From NCBI GenBank assembly GCA_013397795.1, contig VZTJ01001742.1, forward strand, positions 85,430-149,429: a stretch of DNA of 64,000 bases, written 5' to 3'. Source of the DNA: Orthonyx spaldingii (taxonomy: Eukaryota; Chordata; Aves; Passeriformes; Orthonychidae). A program made the position numbers and the translations under genes. How positions within the stretch are numbered: position 1 is the stretch's first letter; each line of letters begins with the position of its first letter. The notes under the pieces were generated by a model, which was given only the letters and a program-made list of their open reading frames with translations, searched no databases and had not been told where the DNA came from. Positions 1-11,556 of the stretch are shown piece after piece.

Positions 1-85
1 TTCCATCTGCATGAAGCTGCTCTCTGGGGCATCTCCCACTCATACTTTCTTCCCTCTCACTAAGTTTTTCCATCTGCATGAAGCT
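1..85. repeat. 18-bp direct repeat at the window edge
   Basis: The 18-mer TTCCATCTGCATGAAGCT occurs at 1-18 and again, identical, at 68-85, giving a period of 67 bp. The 49 bp between are pyrimidine-rich and not themselves repeated inside the window. Only two copies are visible and the first begins at base 1, so a longer tandem array could extend to the left. Confidence 0.6.
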
Positions 86-3000
86 TTCTTGCTTGAAATT
101 AAAAAAAAAAAAAAAATTCAAGGAAAATACTGCTTCCTTTCTCACGTCTGTTAGCCCTAGTGCGGAGCCACGGCCCAATCTGCAATATTAGTCACATTTT
201 CTAAAAGCAGTAAAGCAATAATGAAGAGAGTTTGTTTAGAAAACCATTAATCCAATAAATTTCACCATCCACTCCTTTACCTCAGCCATATAACAAGCAC
301 CACCTGACACAACTTTGTGTCACATTACCTATGATCTCCTCATCCTCTAATTAAGAACATCACACTATCCTGGCATTATATCACTTCATTTCCTCTGCTG
401 TAGGTCTTTCAGGCTTGTTAGGTAGTTTACTATATCTGCATATTGTAATTTTCACTTCTTGCTTCATGGGTGGTGCTTATTCAATCTGCTAAAGGGCTTG
501 ACCTTTAAAGAAATTTGGAAGCTGATTTTAGAGATGTGTGCTAGGAATCTTGTAATTTGTCTGTAATGTGCAGAAAGTGAGTTCACAGTGATCAGAAAAA
601 GAGTTGACTCTGAAGTGTAGTTTACCCCACTGACAGGGCTGTGTTGGTTTGTGCCAACCCACTCACTCCAAATCTCCAGCAAAATAAAGGCTTACCCAGC
701 ACATTTGAAAACGTAATTGCACCTCTTAGCCCATCTGTAATTCTATTTCAGTAGTCTGTTAACGGTATTGAGGGCTGAACATCTTCAATATAAAAGTCCT
801 TGGTTAGCATACCTCAGGGATTCTCTGGTGACTTTTTTCCCAGAGGAAAAGTTATTCCTAGAGGACTTTTTCATTAATACATTTTTTTTCTCTTTTCCCC
901 ATTTGGCCCATAGACTAGAAACATATGTTTAAAGAAAGATAAAAACCGGTATATTTTCCCATGTGTCTTGGGAAGTGTCAGACTCTGGATCAGTCTGATG
1001 GCAGATCTGCACTGAGTGCACACTTGGGCCACTTGCAGTGGCCTTAGTTACAAGGTAAAGTCCTATTTTGCTGCTTCTTCATACTCTGCATCAACCATAA
1101 GAAGTTACAGCACTCACATGACACATGGGTGACTGCATGTGCAAGTGGATGGTCAGACTCAGTTTCTTGTTACACTGTGGTTCACAGAGGTCCCTGCTAA
1201 AAAAGATGGACGCTACATGGTTATATAAGCTTTATAGTGCCCAGAAGCATCCCAGAATTCTACACCACTCTGACAAATGGAAGCTCTATCAGTGGAATAT
1301 TTACCTTTTTCTTCACAATCTTCTTTTCAGTCCTCCCTTTGTTTGGTTTGAACCAGATGTTCTTAATGCAAGAACTGATTTCTTGTAAGCATTCTGACAT
1401 TTTAGTAGTAATAAATCAGTTAGCTGAAGGTCATCTATTTAGCTAAAGGTCATCAACATGTTTTTTGCCAATGGTATTGAAAAGGAGGGAAAGTTAATCT
1501 TTGTGGAATCCTGTAAGCAAAGACCTTTCCCAAAAAATGTCTGCTAACCATGACCATTCTCCAAGTCTGCTAAGATTTAAAAAGTTCCAGCTAGAGACAG
1601 GTTTCTTAAAACCCACTGTATTAAGAAAGGCTGTGACAAGGTCTAGAAACACAAAGATCTTGCTAAGTCCTGGCTGTGAGTTCTCTCACCATAATTATAA
1701 TCTTTTGAACACTTAAAATTCAGGCTCAAGCCTCAGAGCCTCTTAGCTACAACAGGACAACTGTATCAAATTAATCTAGAAAAACTATCATTTACAAGAT
1801 AAAGTGTTGGCAAGGAATCTGAGGACACATATATCATCCTCAAAAATATAAAAAAATTCCACATTTCAGTACATGAAAGTAATTACGAGGGGGTTTGAAG
1901 AAAGACCACAAATAAAAATGGCTTGTCAAGGAAGATTTACGCTGTATAGTTTAAGGAGTACAACTTAGCTGGTTTAGAAAAAGGTACGCTGTTTTTTATC
2001 ACTGTATACTGAAAATATTTTTAAATGTCACAAGCTTAAAGAGATCCATCAGCACAGATCAGACAAACTGGAAATGAATTTCCCAACATTGCTGCAGTTA
2101 ATCAAATCACAAAAGTTCAGTAGGAACTGAGCCCACAAGTTGAGACAAGGTATTTCCAAAAATACCAACTTTTACTGTTCTACAGCCTCTAATGTAAGGG
2201 TCACACTGAGGAGTGCTGGGATCCATTCCAGGACTGAGATACGTGAAAGTTGGCAATTCAGTTAATGCTGCAAGAATTTAATTCCTTGCAGTGTGCAGAC
2301 ACTCATACGGTCTTGCAACAATTATAATCAAGTCTCACACCACCAAGACTGAGCTGATTGCTTGGTAAGATTAAGAAAGAAAATCCTCCAGCTCATTTCT
2401 CAGGACCAACACAGAACTTCACCATTAATTGATTCCTGTGCATGCAGAGATGAGCTGCTGTGGGAGGCAGCACTACTGCAGAAGGAAGAAAATTAACTCT
2501 ATCTCAGCTGAAAAGCAGGACAAGAATGGACTTGTGCTCTCAGGTAGCACAACACTCCAAGACACCTGGCCAACATGCAGTTTTTCTGCTCACTGCCATA
2601 TTAATCATTGTGAATAATGATTCATGTCATATTTTTGGGTTAGTTTTTGTTGTGGAAGCATCCTTACTCTCTTCAGTTTATTTATTCACCATAAAAATGT
2701 GTCATTGAATGATTTGGGTCTCACTCCCTTAGGGAACTGCTGTTACACAAGCCTCTAGGCAATGCTGGCATACTAATTTTTTCCCCCTCCTCTTCTGGCA
2801 CACAGTTTAGTCAGTTTATTGAAAGTTAAAAATACACAGCCTCGATTCAAAATATGTGTTGCTGGAGTGGGTGCTGGGAGTTACATTTTTCTTTTGGAGT
2901 TTTGAACAAGTAACATAGTAAAATCTTAATTTCACTAACACTAGTGAGGTGGAAAAAACTTTTTCCTTTCATTGGAGAGGGAATTGTTTTTATAAAAGTC

Positions 3001-6000
3001 TCAGAAATCTGTAGTATCTTATGATATATTCTCCTAATAATGAAGCTTCAGCTTACCGAACAGCCAGTAGGAGATAAAAATTCAGGCACAAACTGCTCTG
3101 CCTGGAATTCAAGCATCATGAATACTTTTTTTAAATTGGTCTACCTGTGGAGTAGAAAAGGAATAAAAATTTGAAATATTCATTAGATTTCTAGACAGGT
3201 GGCTTCCAGTAACAAACCCTACACATGTAGCAACAGTGCTCATGATTCACATTTTCAGGAGTCACATAAAACTGGCTTTTCTTTGGGCCATTCATCATCT
3301 TGGAAATCACTATGCATCTTCAAAGTAACAAAACCAGCATCTGAGACAGCTGCTACTGGAAATTTACCACTGTCCAAGCTACTTCAGTAAAGTACTGGGA
3401 AAAAGCAGTTGAAAAAAAGGACTGACATCCATGCCCAGAACAAATAAAGCATCAGTGGAGTAACAGAGCAGAGAAAACCACATTTAAGTCTGCCAAGAAC
3501 TGAGAAGGCAGAAATTCCTTGATCCAGATAGAATACATATTTCAGTGCCAGCTTCTCTTCACAGCTTGAATCCAAGGTCACCAGCTACTCAACCAAAATA
3601 CCTAAATTGCATGCACTAAATCTTAGAACTCATGATAGAATTGAATGATTAAAGTATATAATGTTGTAACTCTGTAGAAACACTCAGGTTAAGATGTAAC
3701 AATTCAAAAAACTAAGATTACTGGTATGCTTTGCATCTTAGATTCCAATCCCTATAGACACAGGAATGAAAAATTTTAATTAATCACAATAATACTTATA
3801 AAAGCTCTCCATCACTAAGTGTACTAGAAGAATACTTTTTCTCCTAACATGTAACCCAAATATTTCAATCTTAAAAGAAAAGATTCTGTTTCCAAAAATC
3901 TCCAATGCAAGTCAGCTAGAACACCAGCCCTTAGTCATATTTGACACATATGTTCCTTCTCAGCATGGGTTCACATTTCATTGATCCATTATTTTTTTAT
4001 AAATGTATATATTTCTAATCAAGTACTAAATCCCTTGCTAGAAGTAATTTGTAATGTTTTAATGTTAAAACTCAAATGCTTCAAGTTTAAAGTTTGCCTG
4101 GCTAACTCAAGCAAACTGAGCAATCCCAAGAAAACTCTGGCAAACAAACATAATACATTCTTTCTACACAAATAAAAATTTCAAATAGAAGAGTCTTGCA
4201 GGGAAACTTAATGCCTGAAAATTAAGGTAAGCTGAGAGCTCAAGAATTTTAAGTATTTCCCACAACACTGAAGGAGTTAATTTTGCAAGCTAATTACCCC
4301 AGGTGGCAAGAGAAAGGCAGAAATCTTCACAGTAGGTAATACTTGTTCTAACAAGGAAGAAACAATAGGAGAGATTCCATGCCATTGACAAAATCCCTTC
4401 TGTCACTCGAACAGAAAACCAAAGTCCTTCTCCAGAAACACAATAGGCAGTAATTGAAATTTTCTTATTCAACACTATGAATGAGCTGTTTTCCAGTCTC
4501 ACTTCTTTATTTTTCTGCTTTACTTGGTTTTTTTTTTTTGCCCCATCTTGTGACCAGACACTTGGGAATTTGGTGTGACATTCCAGTCGGGCACTCATTC
4601 ATCCTGTTATCACACAAATGTGTGACTAAAGTCATCTGGACGAGTGACTGGAGCAGGACTGCCCCTGTGTGCACAGATGTGCACCCACCACACAGAGGGG
4701 TGGAACAGTGCCTGTGACAGCACATGGCCACTCCACCACGTCCCAGCACTTCCAGGAAAGGCTGGAGTCACAGCATGACTTCACTGAGTGAGCCACAAGA
4801 GCAGGGGCTTTCTAGTCTACACCTGGCTGATGCTCTCCCTGGTGTTCTCATATTTACTATTTTCTGCCCTTCCTTTCTCAAAGAGCACATGCTGGCAAGT
4901 GCTGGTAGTGAGGCTCATGACACCCTGATTGTCCAGCCCAAGTGCCTGGTAGCGTTCTGCACTGCAGGCTATGAGCAGCGGAATTGCTTCAGCACAAAAA
5001 TCGTGCCTTTTGAAGGATTTGAGGTTTCCACAACATAAAGCAATTCTGAAGCTTATGGGACTTCTAGAGAACAGAAGCAATATAATTATATTTAGAACTT
5101 AGAAAACGCAGAACAGAGGCGGGAATGATGAAATGCACTATCCATCCATATTCAGAAATAGTACAGTAAACTTAAAGGAACACAGACCAAAGAAAATAGA
5201 TAATTCTTCTTCAAACAGTGAAGCAGGTGGCAAACTGCCCACACAAACAATTACTTGGCATTGTAGAGAACTCCATCACTCATACGTCACTAGTGAGAAA
5301 ATTTTCAAACAACAGACACTGGCTAAGGAAGTAATAAGTAAGTACATTCCAAAGCTACCTATATTCAGAGCAGTTGACTTTTAAGACAAGAGTTAATATA
5401 CTGGTAGAGAGCAAAAACAGAACAGCCATGGCAGCACTGGTACCTTGGAGCTAGACAGATCTTCCCTGTATCTTCCCAAACAAGTTAAAACATTCTAAAC
5501 CACCTGAGACTTCTAAATTAAAAAACCTGTGAATTACAACCAGGCTTTGTCATTACAACTAGTTTCAGGTCTTCCTTGCTGCATGCATATCAGACTGTCA
5601 CATGGACTCTTCAGTAGCTTTACATCATTCTGGGCACTATGTCACTTGAGAAAAAAAAAGATCTGGACACCTCGCTCACAAGTAAAATTGAGAGGGTGAT
5701 TTGGAACAGTATAAAGACAGTCATGTACGGACAACTACTCTTTCATGGAAACAAAGCAATACACAAATCCACTGGTTTTAGAGGAAGACAAGCTCTCTTT
5801 CTCCATTCAATTAATTCTTTTCAGCTTCCAGCACTTGAAACATTTTTTTTGGAAAAAGCTTTATGAATCAAGTCTAGTTCTCAAGGTTTTAATGACATTT
5901 AGACATTTAATTAGCAAGCCATCACTTGGACTTGCATCTAAACCTTTTGTCAGAGACCTAATTCCATGCCAATTCAAACATCCCATTAGTCTTATATTAA

Positions 6001-9000
6001 CTAAAAAGAAGCCTCATAATATTCTGGCTACTTGATTGCACTGGCATGCATTAACACAACAGTGGAATGAATCCAACTGAATGCAAGGATATAGATTTAC
6101 AGTGTATACATATTAAATTAACAAAGATATTCTAGGACAAAAATATAATAACCACATATGTGTATGAACTAGTACTCAGGCATACTTTGTGCTTCCTGGC
6201 ACCCTGGATGAAATGTCAGTGATATTCAAGTGTAAAAAAGAAAAAAAATCAAAAAGATTGACTTAATTAAAATGGTTTCATTGATTCCAAGCTATGCCCT
6301 GCTCTTAAAACTTTCTAGAGCTCATTCTGAACCATATTTAGACACTTGTACATGTGAATTAAGTACCATTTTCTATGTTGTCATCTCTCCCCCAAGACAT
6401 GTTCAGGATATGGGATTTTTAAAAATTATTAACATATATAACAATGCATGTAAACAAATAAGCTATATTTGAACCAAAGAAAAATCACAGTAGCAAGTGC
6501 CATTTTTTATATTGTATTTCTAATTTAGGCCTGCAGTTTTTACTGAAATGACAACAAAACAAAATGTAGAAAAATGCTAGAACAAATGCTACAAAAAATT
6601 TGCATGCATTCTGTAGGGTTTCTTCCTTGCTTTTATGGAAACAGAGTCACTACTCCACTAGACTGGGATAAAATTAGAGTCCTATACAATGAAATGCTTG
6701 TAGTTGAACAATTTGAATACCATGGAACAAAGTCCTAATAGAGTAATTCCACTGAAATACAGGGGAGAAAGAAGACTGGTACCAAGAATGAATAAAGAAA
6801 CAGATATATAAGGAAATCGGGAAGTATTCTGTTGTATATAACTCTGGTATTGATAAAGACTGTAAACAAATCTTTTAGTATGCTGTCTTATTTTAATAAA
6901 TCAATTTAGGTTTATTTTAAAAAGCAACTGTGTGGAAGGGTATATGGTCATATATTGGATTCTGCTACCCTTGGAATCTCTTGTATCTCGGCACTGCCTG
7001 CTGACACTATCTTCTCAGCAATGACAGATGACAATTGTAGCATTAGGGTTACTGGCACTGAAGCTTTTACCCCAAAACTGCTGACAAATAGGCTTTTGAT
7101 GCCAAAACGAAGTAAATTGTAACATAATCACCTTTTTTTTTATAATTGGTCTAGATCCTGGTGTATAGTAGGTGCTATACAGCAATTATTTTTGTTGTAC
7201 AGCACCTGCTGACAGCCAACAATTTTACCCAAACTTCATTCCATATCCAAGTCTTTCATGACTAACACAGAGTAATCAAGGAGAGTTTGAGCCCTGGGAT
7301 TGCAAATTCTGTGGAAAAGAACTTAGAAAGAGTAGAGATCTTAAATGTAGATCTTTCTGCGCAGAAAATACAGAAGCTGCAAACAAATTCAGTGAGAGGA
7401 GGCAGGCATTTAACTACAGAAATCCCATTATTCAAGGCATATACAGCATTTTCTTTGAATAATGCCTAGCTCAAATACCTGTATCGCTCTCCCCACAATA
7501 TAGCTGAATGCTGAAAGACACAATCAAAAAAACTAAAACTCACAAAAAAAAAAACGGTATTGAGGAGTTCAAGACAACTTTGGTCTCATATCCCTTCTAC
7601 TAAAGTAGAAGCAGCACAGCTACTTGGTCCTTTACGTCCTATGCTTTGCACATCATAAATGGGAATTTCTCACCCTAAACATGAGGATAAGAGACACACT
7701 TTCCTTCAGGCAAGTATTAGGGGCACTGGAAGGGCATTGGTGCAGGCCTGAAAGTAGAAACTTTTCTTTCAGAATGAAAGCTGATTTCCCTTTGTCATGA
7801 AAATGAAGCGTCTACTTATGTACTTGAAGCTTTTACTGAACAGCAAAACGGAAAGACGGTCAGCCTTTTCACTGAAATAAGCAGGTTGCTACAGAATACT
7901 AAAATTTCAAACCAGGAACTACATCAGCTACAGGAAAAGTATTTTTTACTAAACAGGCAAGAGCAGTGCAAAGGTCACCCACTTGGACCCTTACAAGACA
8001 ATAAGTAGACTTCTGACAATGTTTCAAAGTGTTGGGCACTAGAACTCACCACTTATTTGCATGAAAAAGCTGACAAATGAAGGCCTGCCAAATTGCTGGT
8101 CCTAAGAACAAGCTTCAGTTTTTTTGAATAGTAAAGACTAACATGACCAACCATCAAGATCAATATGATTACCAAAAGACTTCACGACACACAAAAAAAT
8201 ACTTTAAAATGTATTTTCAAAACACATCAAATATTAGGATGGTGTTTTGGAAACAAGTAAACACGGAAAAGGCATCTGAAATCTGAGCAGCACTAACCAA
8301 GATGGACAGTAGCAGTATGAGACTGAGATGTCAGCAACTTGAGACAAAGTGGAAGTTCTTTGCAAGACTTGCATCTGAATTTAGAACCACAAAGACAGCA
8401 TTACTATGTGGACTACTACTAGGACAAAGCCTGGGAGAGAGATCTGTGGCTGAAACTGGACACAAGAAATGCAGAATTCATGGTCCACAAGGACATTTTG
8501 CAGAACACTGAAATAAGAAAGAAACAAAGACAATTCAGCAATTGTATTGAAACCTTCTCTATCAGGGATAAAGATAATAAAAAGAGTGAAAATATGGACT
8601 AATTAGGATGAGAAGAAAGAAATCAATAACCAATTAAAGACAGAATACTAATTAAAGAAGATAATTATCCAATTTATAGACAATGAACACTAATTTCTTT
8701 GTTTGGTACAACGCATAGTGAAAAGTTCTGACAGTGGGTGTGGATGTTAGGTGGAGCTACCCCCATGCACTCAGCCAACTGAGTAATGTCAGCTTCCTAA
8801 CCTAACAAACTGGTTGGAGAATTTATTTCAGTGACATGTCTGAAACAAAAAACACTTCAAAAAATTCTAAACTAAAAGAATGTACTCTCCAAGCTACTAA
8901 ATTCCAATTAGTAGTTATCAACATGGTAGATTTCTTTTCCATTCCATCCTACATATGCTCCCAAACATAGCTGAAGGAAGGTTCATCAATGTTAACTATG

Positions 9001-10242
9001 CAGCAGGACTTTCCAAAATGTATATTTAGCATATAAATAGTCTGTACATTATAAAACAGTATATACTGTCTGTGAAAAAAAATGTTACTCTTTTGCATAA
9101 CAAAGAGGCTGCATAGCTGTGAAAAAAAGCCATTTTGATAGGCAGTCCTCTTGTCATAGCATATACTACTGCTTTTTAACAGACTGTGCAGGTTTGACCT
9201 TCAGGTCTGTGCTGCAAGCAGTAACTAAACCATCTCCTTCTCCTCCCTGCAAACAAAACCACTGAAGTACAGGTCTAGCTATAAACTCACCTCAACTTTA
9301 CCTTTCTTTGCAGCACACACTTTTTTGTAGTTGTTCATTGCAATTAAGGGAAACCAAGGACAGGCATGAAAAGCAGGATTACTTTAATCAAACTCCACTG
9401 CTTGGCAAATGAATAATTTCTGAGAACAGAGATCAATTTCAAGCAAGAGCTTTCCATGCACACTGAGAAACAGCTCCCTATAGCAATCAGAAAACCATCT
9501 TTATAATGATTTCTCTAATGCATTGTAGAGAAGAGTCTACAACTCTGTCCCAACGAAGAAGGACACAATTTTATTGCAAAACTACTTATAGAAAACTATT
9601 AATTATAAAACCCAAAATCAAGAAACACTTGTCACAACAAAAATCTCTGCACACTACATGCCGTGTTTCTTTGTTTTTAATAACACACTGGAATTTCCAC
9701 AAAATTATTCCAATACAAAAATCACATGACATATAATGAGTAGCTTGGACAAATTCCTTATAATAATTCTGATGTAGTAACACTTTGCTCCTATCACTCT
9801 GAAGTTTATTGTTTCTTCAAGCATAACACAAACAGCAACGTGGGACACGGATCCATTCTCTATACATCTGAACATGACGTCTGTGACCAAAGATATTCAC
9901 AGAACTTTTCCACAAAAAAAGTCTTGCAAAGACACTGACTGGTAATTTCCACTGAAGTTACAGGGATATATTTAATGTTACAGTACTTTTTATTTTCACC
10001 TCTTATGTTTGAACCTCATTTCTTATTTTTATAACCAGTCTGTATTATACTTTTATTCACACTCTTCCATATTCCCAAAAGCAGTTACAAAATAATACAC
10101 ACTAAAAACACAAACCCCAAAACCAAACAATTCACACATTAAGAGACAAACCAAAACAAGGAGCAGGAATCCCCTTCAGCATATACAGTGACAGCTGTAA
10201 GTTCTATCCTGACATGCTTACTCAGGCATTCAAATAATTTTT
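86..10242. other. non-coding stretch, presumed first intron of the leftward gene
   Basis: About 10 kb of AT-rich unique sequence. I see a poly-A run at 101-116 and a hairpin at 7,167-7,210, listed separately. No open frame here has a recognisable domain, and the longest are about 100 codons, as expected by chance. It lies downstream of the minus-strand splice donor at 16,153, so if that promoter is real this is transcribed intronic DNA. No convincing pair of splice acceptor and donor around an open frame was found on the minus strand. Confidence 0.55.
7167..7210. other. strong imperfect hairpin, 19-bp stem with 6-nt loop
   Basis: The arms are AGTAGGTGCTATACAGCAA (7,167-7,185) and TTGTTGTACAGCACCTGCT (7,192-7,210), with loop TTATTT. 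Of 19 positions, 16 are Watson-Crick pairs. In plus-strand RNA two of the rest are G-U wobbles and one is an A-C mismatch. Beyond a small internal loop, TGGT (7,159-7,162) can pair with GCCA (7,215-7,218), lengthening the stem. It could be a microRNA-like precursor or the remains of an ancient palindromic transposon. I do not recognise it as a named microRNA. Confidence 0.6.
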
Positions 10243-10316
10243 CTAGAATCAAAGAATCATTTAGGTTGGAAAAGACCTTGAAGATCATCAACACCAACAA
10301 CACTGCCAAGCCATCA

Positions 10317-10817
10317 CTAAACTATGTCCCTAAGTGCCACAACTACATGTCTTTGAAGTACCTCCAGAGACTTAGAAATGATAACTTTTTTTACCACTTT
10401 GTGATATTCTATCACTTCCCCTGGCAGCCTGTTCCAATGCTTTACAACCCTTTTGGTGAAGAAATTTTCCTTGATATTCAACCTAAGCCTTCCCTGGTGT
10501 AACTTCTGATTCTTCCCTCTTGTCCCATCATTTATTATTGGGAAGAAAGAGATCTCCACCTCACTACAACTTCCTCTCAGGCAGTTGTAGGGAGTGACAC
10601 AGCTCCCGCTGAGCCTCTTTTTCGCCAGGCTACGCATCCCCAGCTCCCTCAGCACCTCCTCCTCCTTCGGCTTGTGCTCCACACCCTTCCCCAGCTCCCT
10701 TGCCCCTCTCTGCACACACTCCAGCCCCTCAAGGTCTTTCTGCTTGAGAGGGGCCCAGAACTGGACACACCACCTGAGCTGCAGCCTCACCGCTGCCCAT
10801 GACAGGGGGACGGTCAC
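10317..10817 (-). pseudogene. CR1 ORF2 C-terminal remnant (166 codons open)
   Basis: This frame encodes the C-terminal end of the CR1 ORF2 polyprotein, downstream of the reverse transcriptase core. Diagnostic stretches are CVQFWAPL near the start and VVKHWNRLPGEV near the end. The terminal RDIV followed by TAG matches the natural ORF2 stop of the family. The apparent start is simply where a frame break occurs, not an initiation codon. The frame has stayed open for 501 bp, which suggests only moderate age. It has no expected function because the catalytic domain upstream is in another frame and the 5' half of the element is missing. Confidence 0.8.
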
Positions 10818-11237
10818 TGCCCTGCTCCTGCTGCCCCACTATGGCTGATGCCCTTGAACTTCTTGGCCATGTGGGCATGGCTGCCTCATGTTCAGTTGCT
10901 GACCAGCTCCCCCAGGTCCCTTTCCACAGGACAGTTTTCCAGCCACGTTTCCCCCTGCCTGTAGTGTTGAAGGGGTTGTTGTGACCCAAGGCAGGACTGT
11001 GCACTTCCTCTTTTTAAACCTCACACCGTTGGCCTCACCCAGAGATCCAGCCTGTTCTAATCCCTCTGCAGATCTTTCCTCCTCTCTGGCAGATCAACAC
11101 TCCCACTCAACTCAGTGGCATCTGCATTATCAGTAAAGGTATTAAACAAGTCTGGACCCAATACTGGACCCCTGGGGAACTCCTCTGGTGCCCGTCCACC
11201 AGCTGGATGTAACTCCATTCACCACCATTCCCTGGGT

Positions 11238-11498
11238 TCAGATGTCCAGGCAGTTTTTCACCCAGTGACACTGCACCTGTCCACAAGCAGCCAGTTTCTC
11301 CAGGAGAGTGCTGTGGGAGACAGTGCCAAAGGCTTTAACAGAGGCCAGGCAGGTACTATCCACAGCCTTTCCCTCATCCACCAAAGAGGTCACATTGTCA
11401 TAGAAGGCCAGGCTGGTCAAACCGGACCTGCCTTTCACAAATCCACACTGGCTCGGCCGGATACCCCTGGTCATCCTGCCCATGCCCTGGGATGGCAT
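11238..11498 (-). pseudogene. CR1 reverse transcriptase fragment (motif A region)
   Basis: An 86-codon frame in the same CR1 copy. It covers the fingers/palm start of the reverse transcriptase: a QCGFVKGRS segment, LVDEGKAVD, then VKAFGTVSHS where functional members have a DFSKAFDTVSH-type motif A. The catalytic aspartate of motif A is lost here. It lies upstream of the 166-codon remnant but in a different frame, so the enzyme is dead. Confidence 0.8.
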
Positions 11499-11556
11499 TC
11501 AGCACAATCTGCTCCACAGCCTGCCCTGGCACTGACCTCAGGCTGGCAGAGCTGCA

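Larger units (their letters stand above)
10243..11556 (-). mobile_element. CR1 LINE, 5'-truncated, about 1.3 kb
   Basis: A non-LTR retrotransposon of the CR1 clade, inserted on the minus strand. Its 3' end is at the left, where the plus strand reads as the reverse complement of the typical CR1 tail (AATCATTTAGGTTGGAAAAG at about 10,256). Reading leftward from 11,556 it covers part of the reverse transcriptase, including the degenerate motif A region at about 11,300-11,350, then the connection region and the C-terminus of ORF2. The 5' half, with ORF1 and the endonuclease, is absent, as is usual for CR1. Frames are broken, so it is not autonomous. The 5' boundary near 11,556 is where similarity to the CR1 pattern I know fades and is approximate. 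Confidence 0.9.

Noticed and set aside
4724..5038. A 104-codon plus-strand frame in a slightly GC-richer patch
   Set aside because: No domain, no splice or promoter context, and a similarly long antisense frame overlaps it.
8046..8088. A possible 43-bp micro-exon on the minus strand with a GTG|GTGAGT donor
   Set aside because: Acceptor choice is ambiguous, the open frame is too short to be informative, and no neighbouring exon was found.
9292..9340. A minus-strand open segment ending at a GAG|GTGAGT donor
   Set aside because: There is no proper acceptor upstream and the Lys-rich peptide is compatible with chance.
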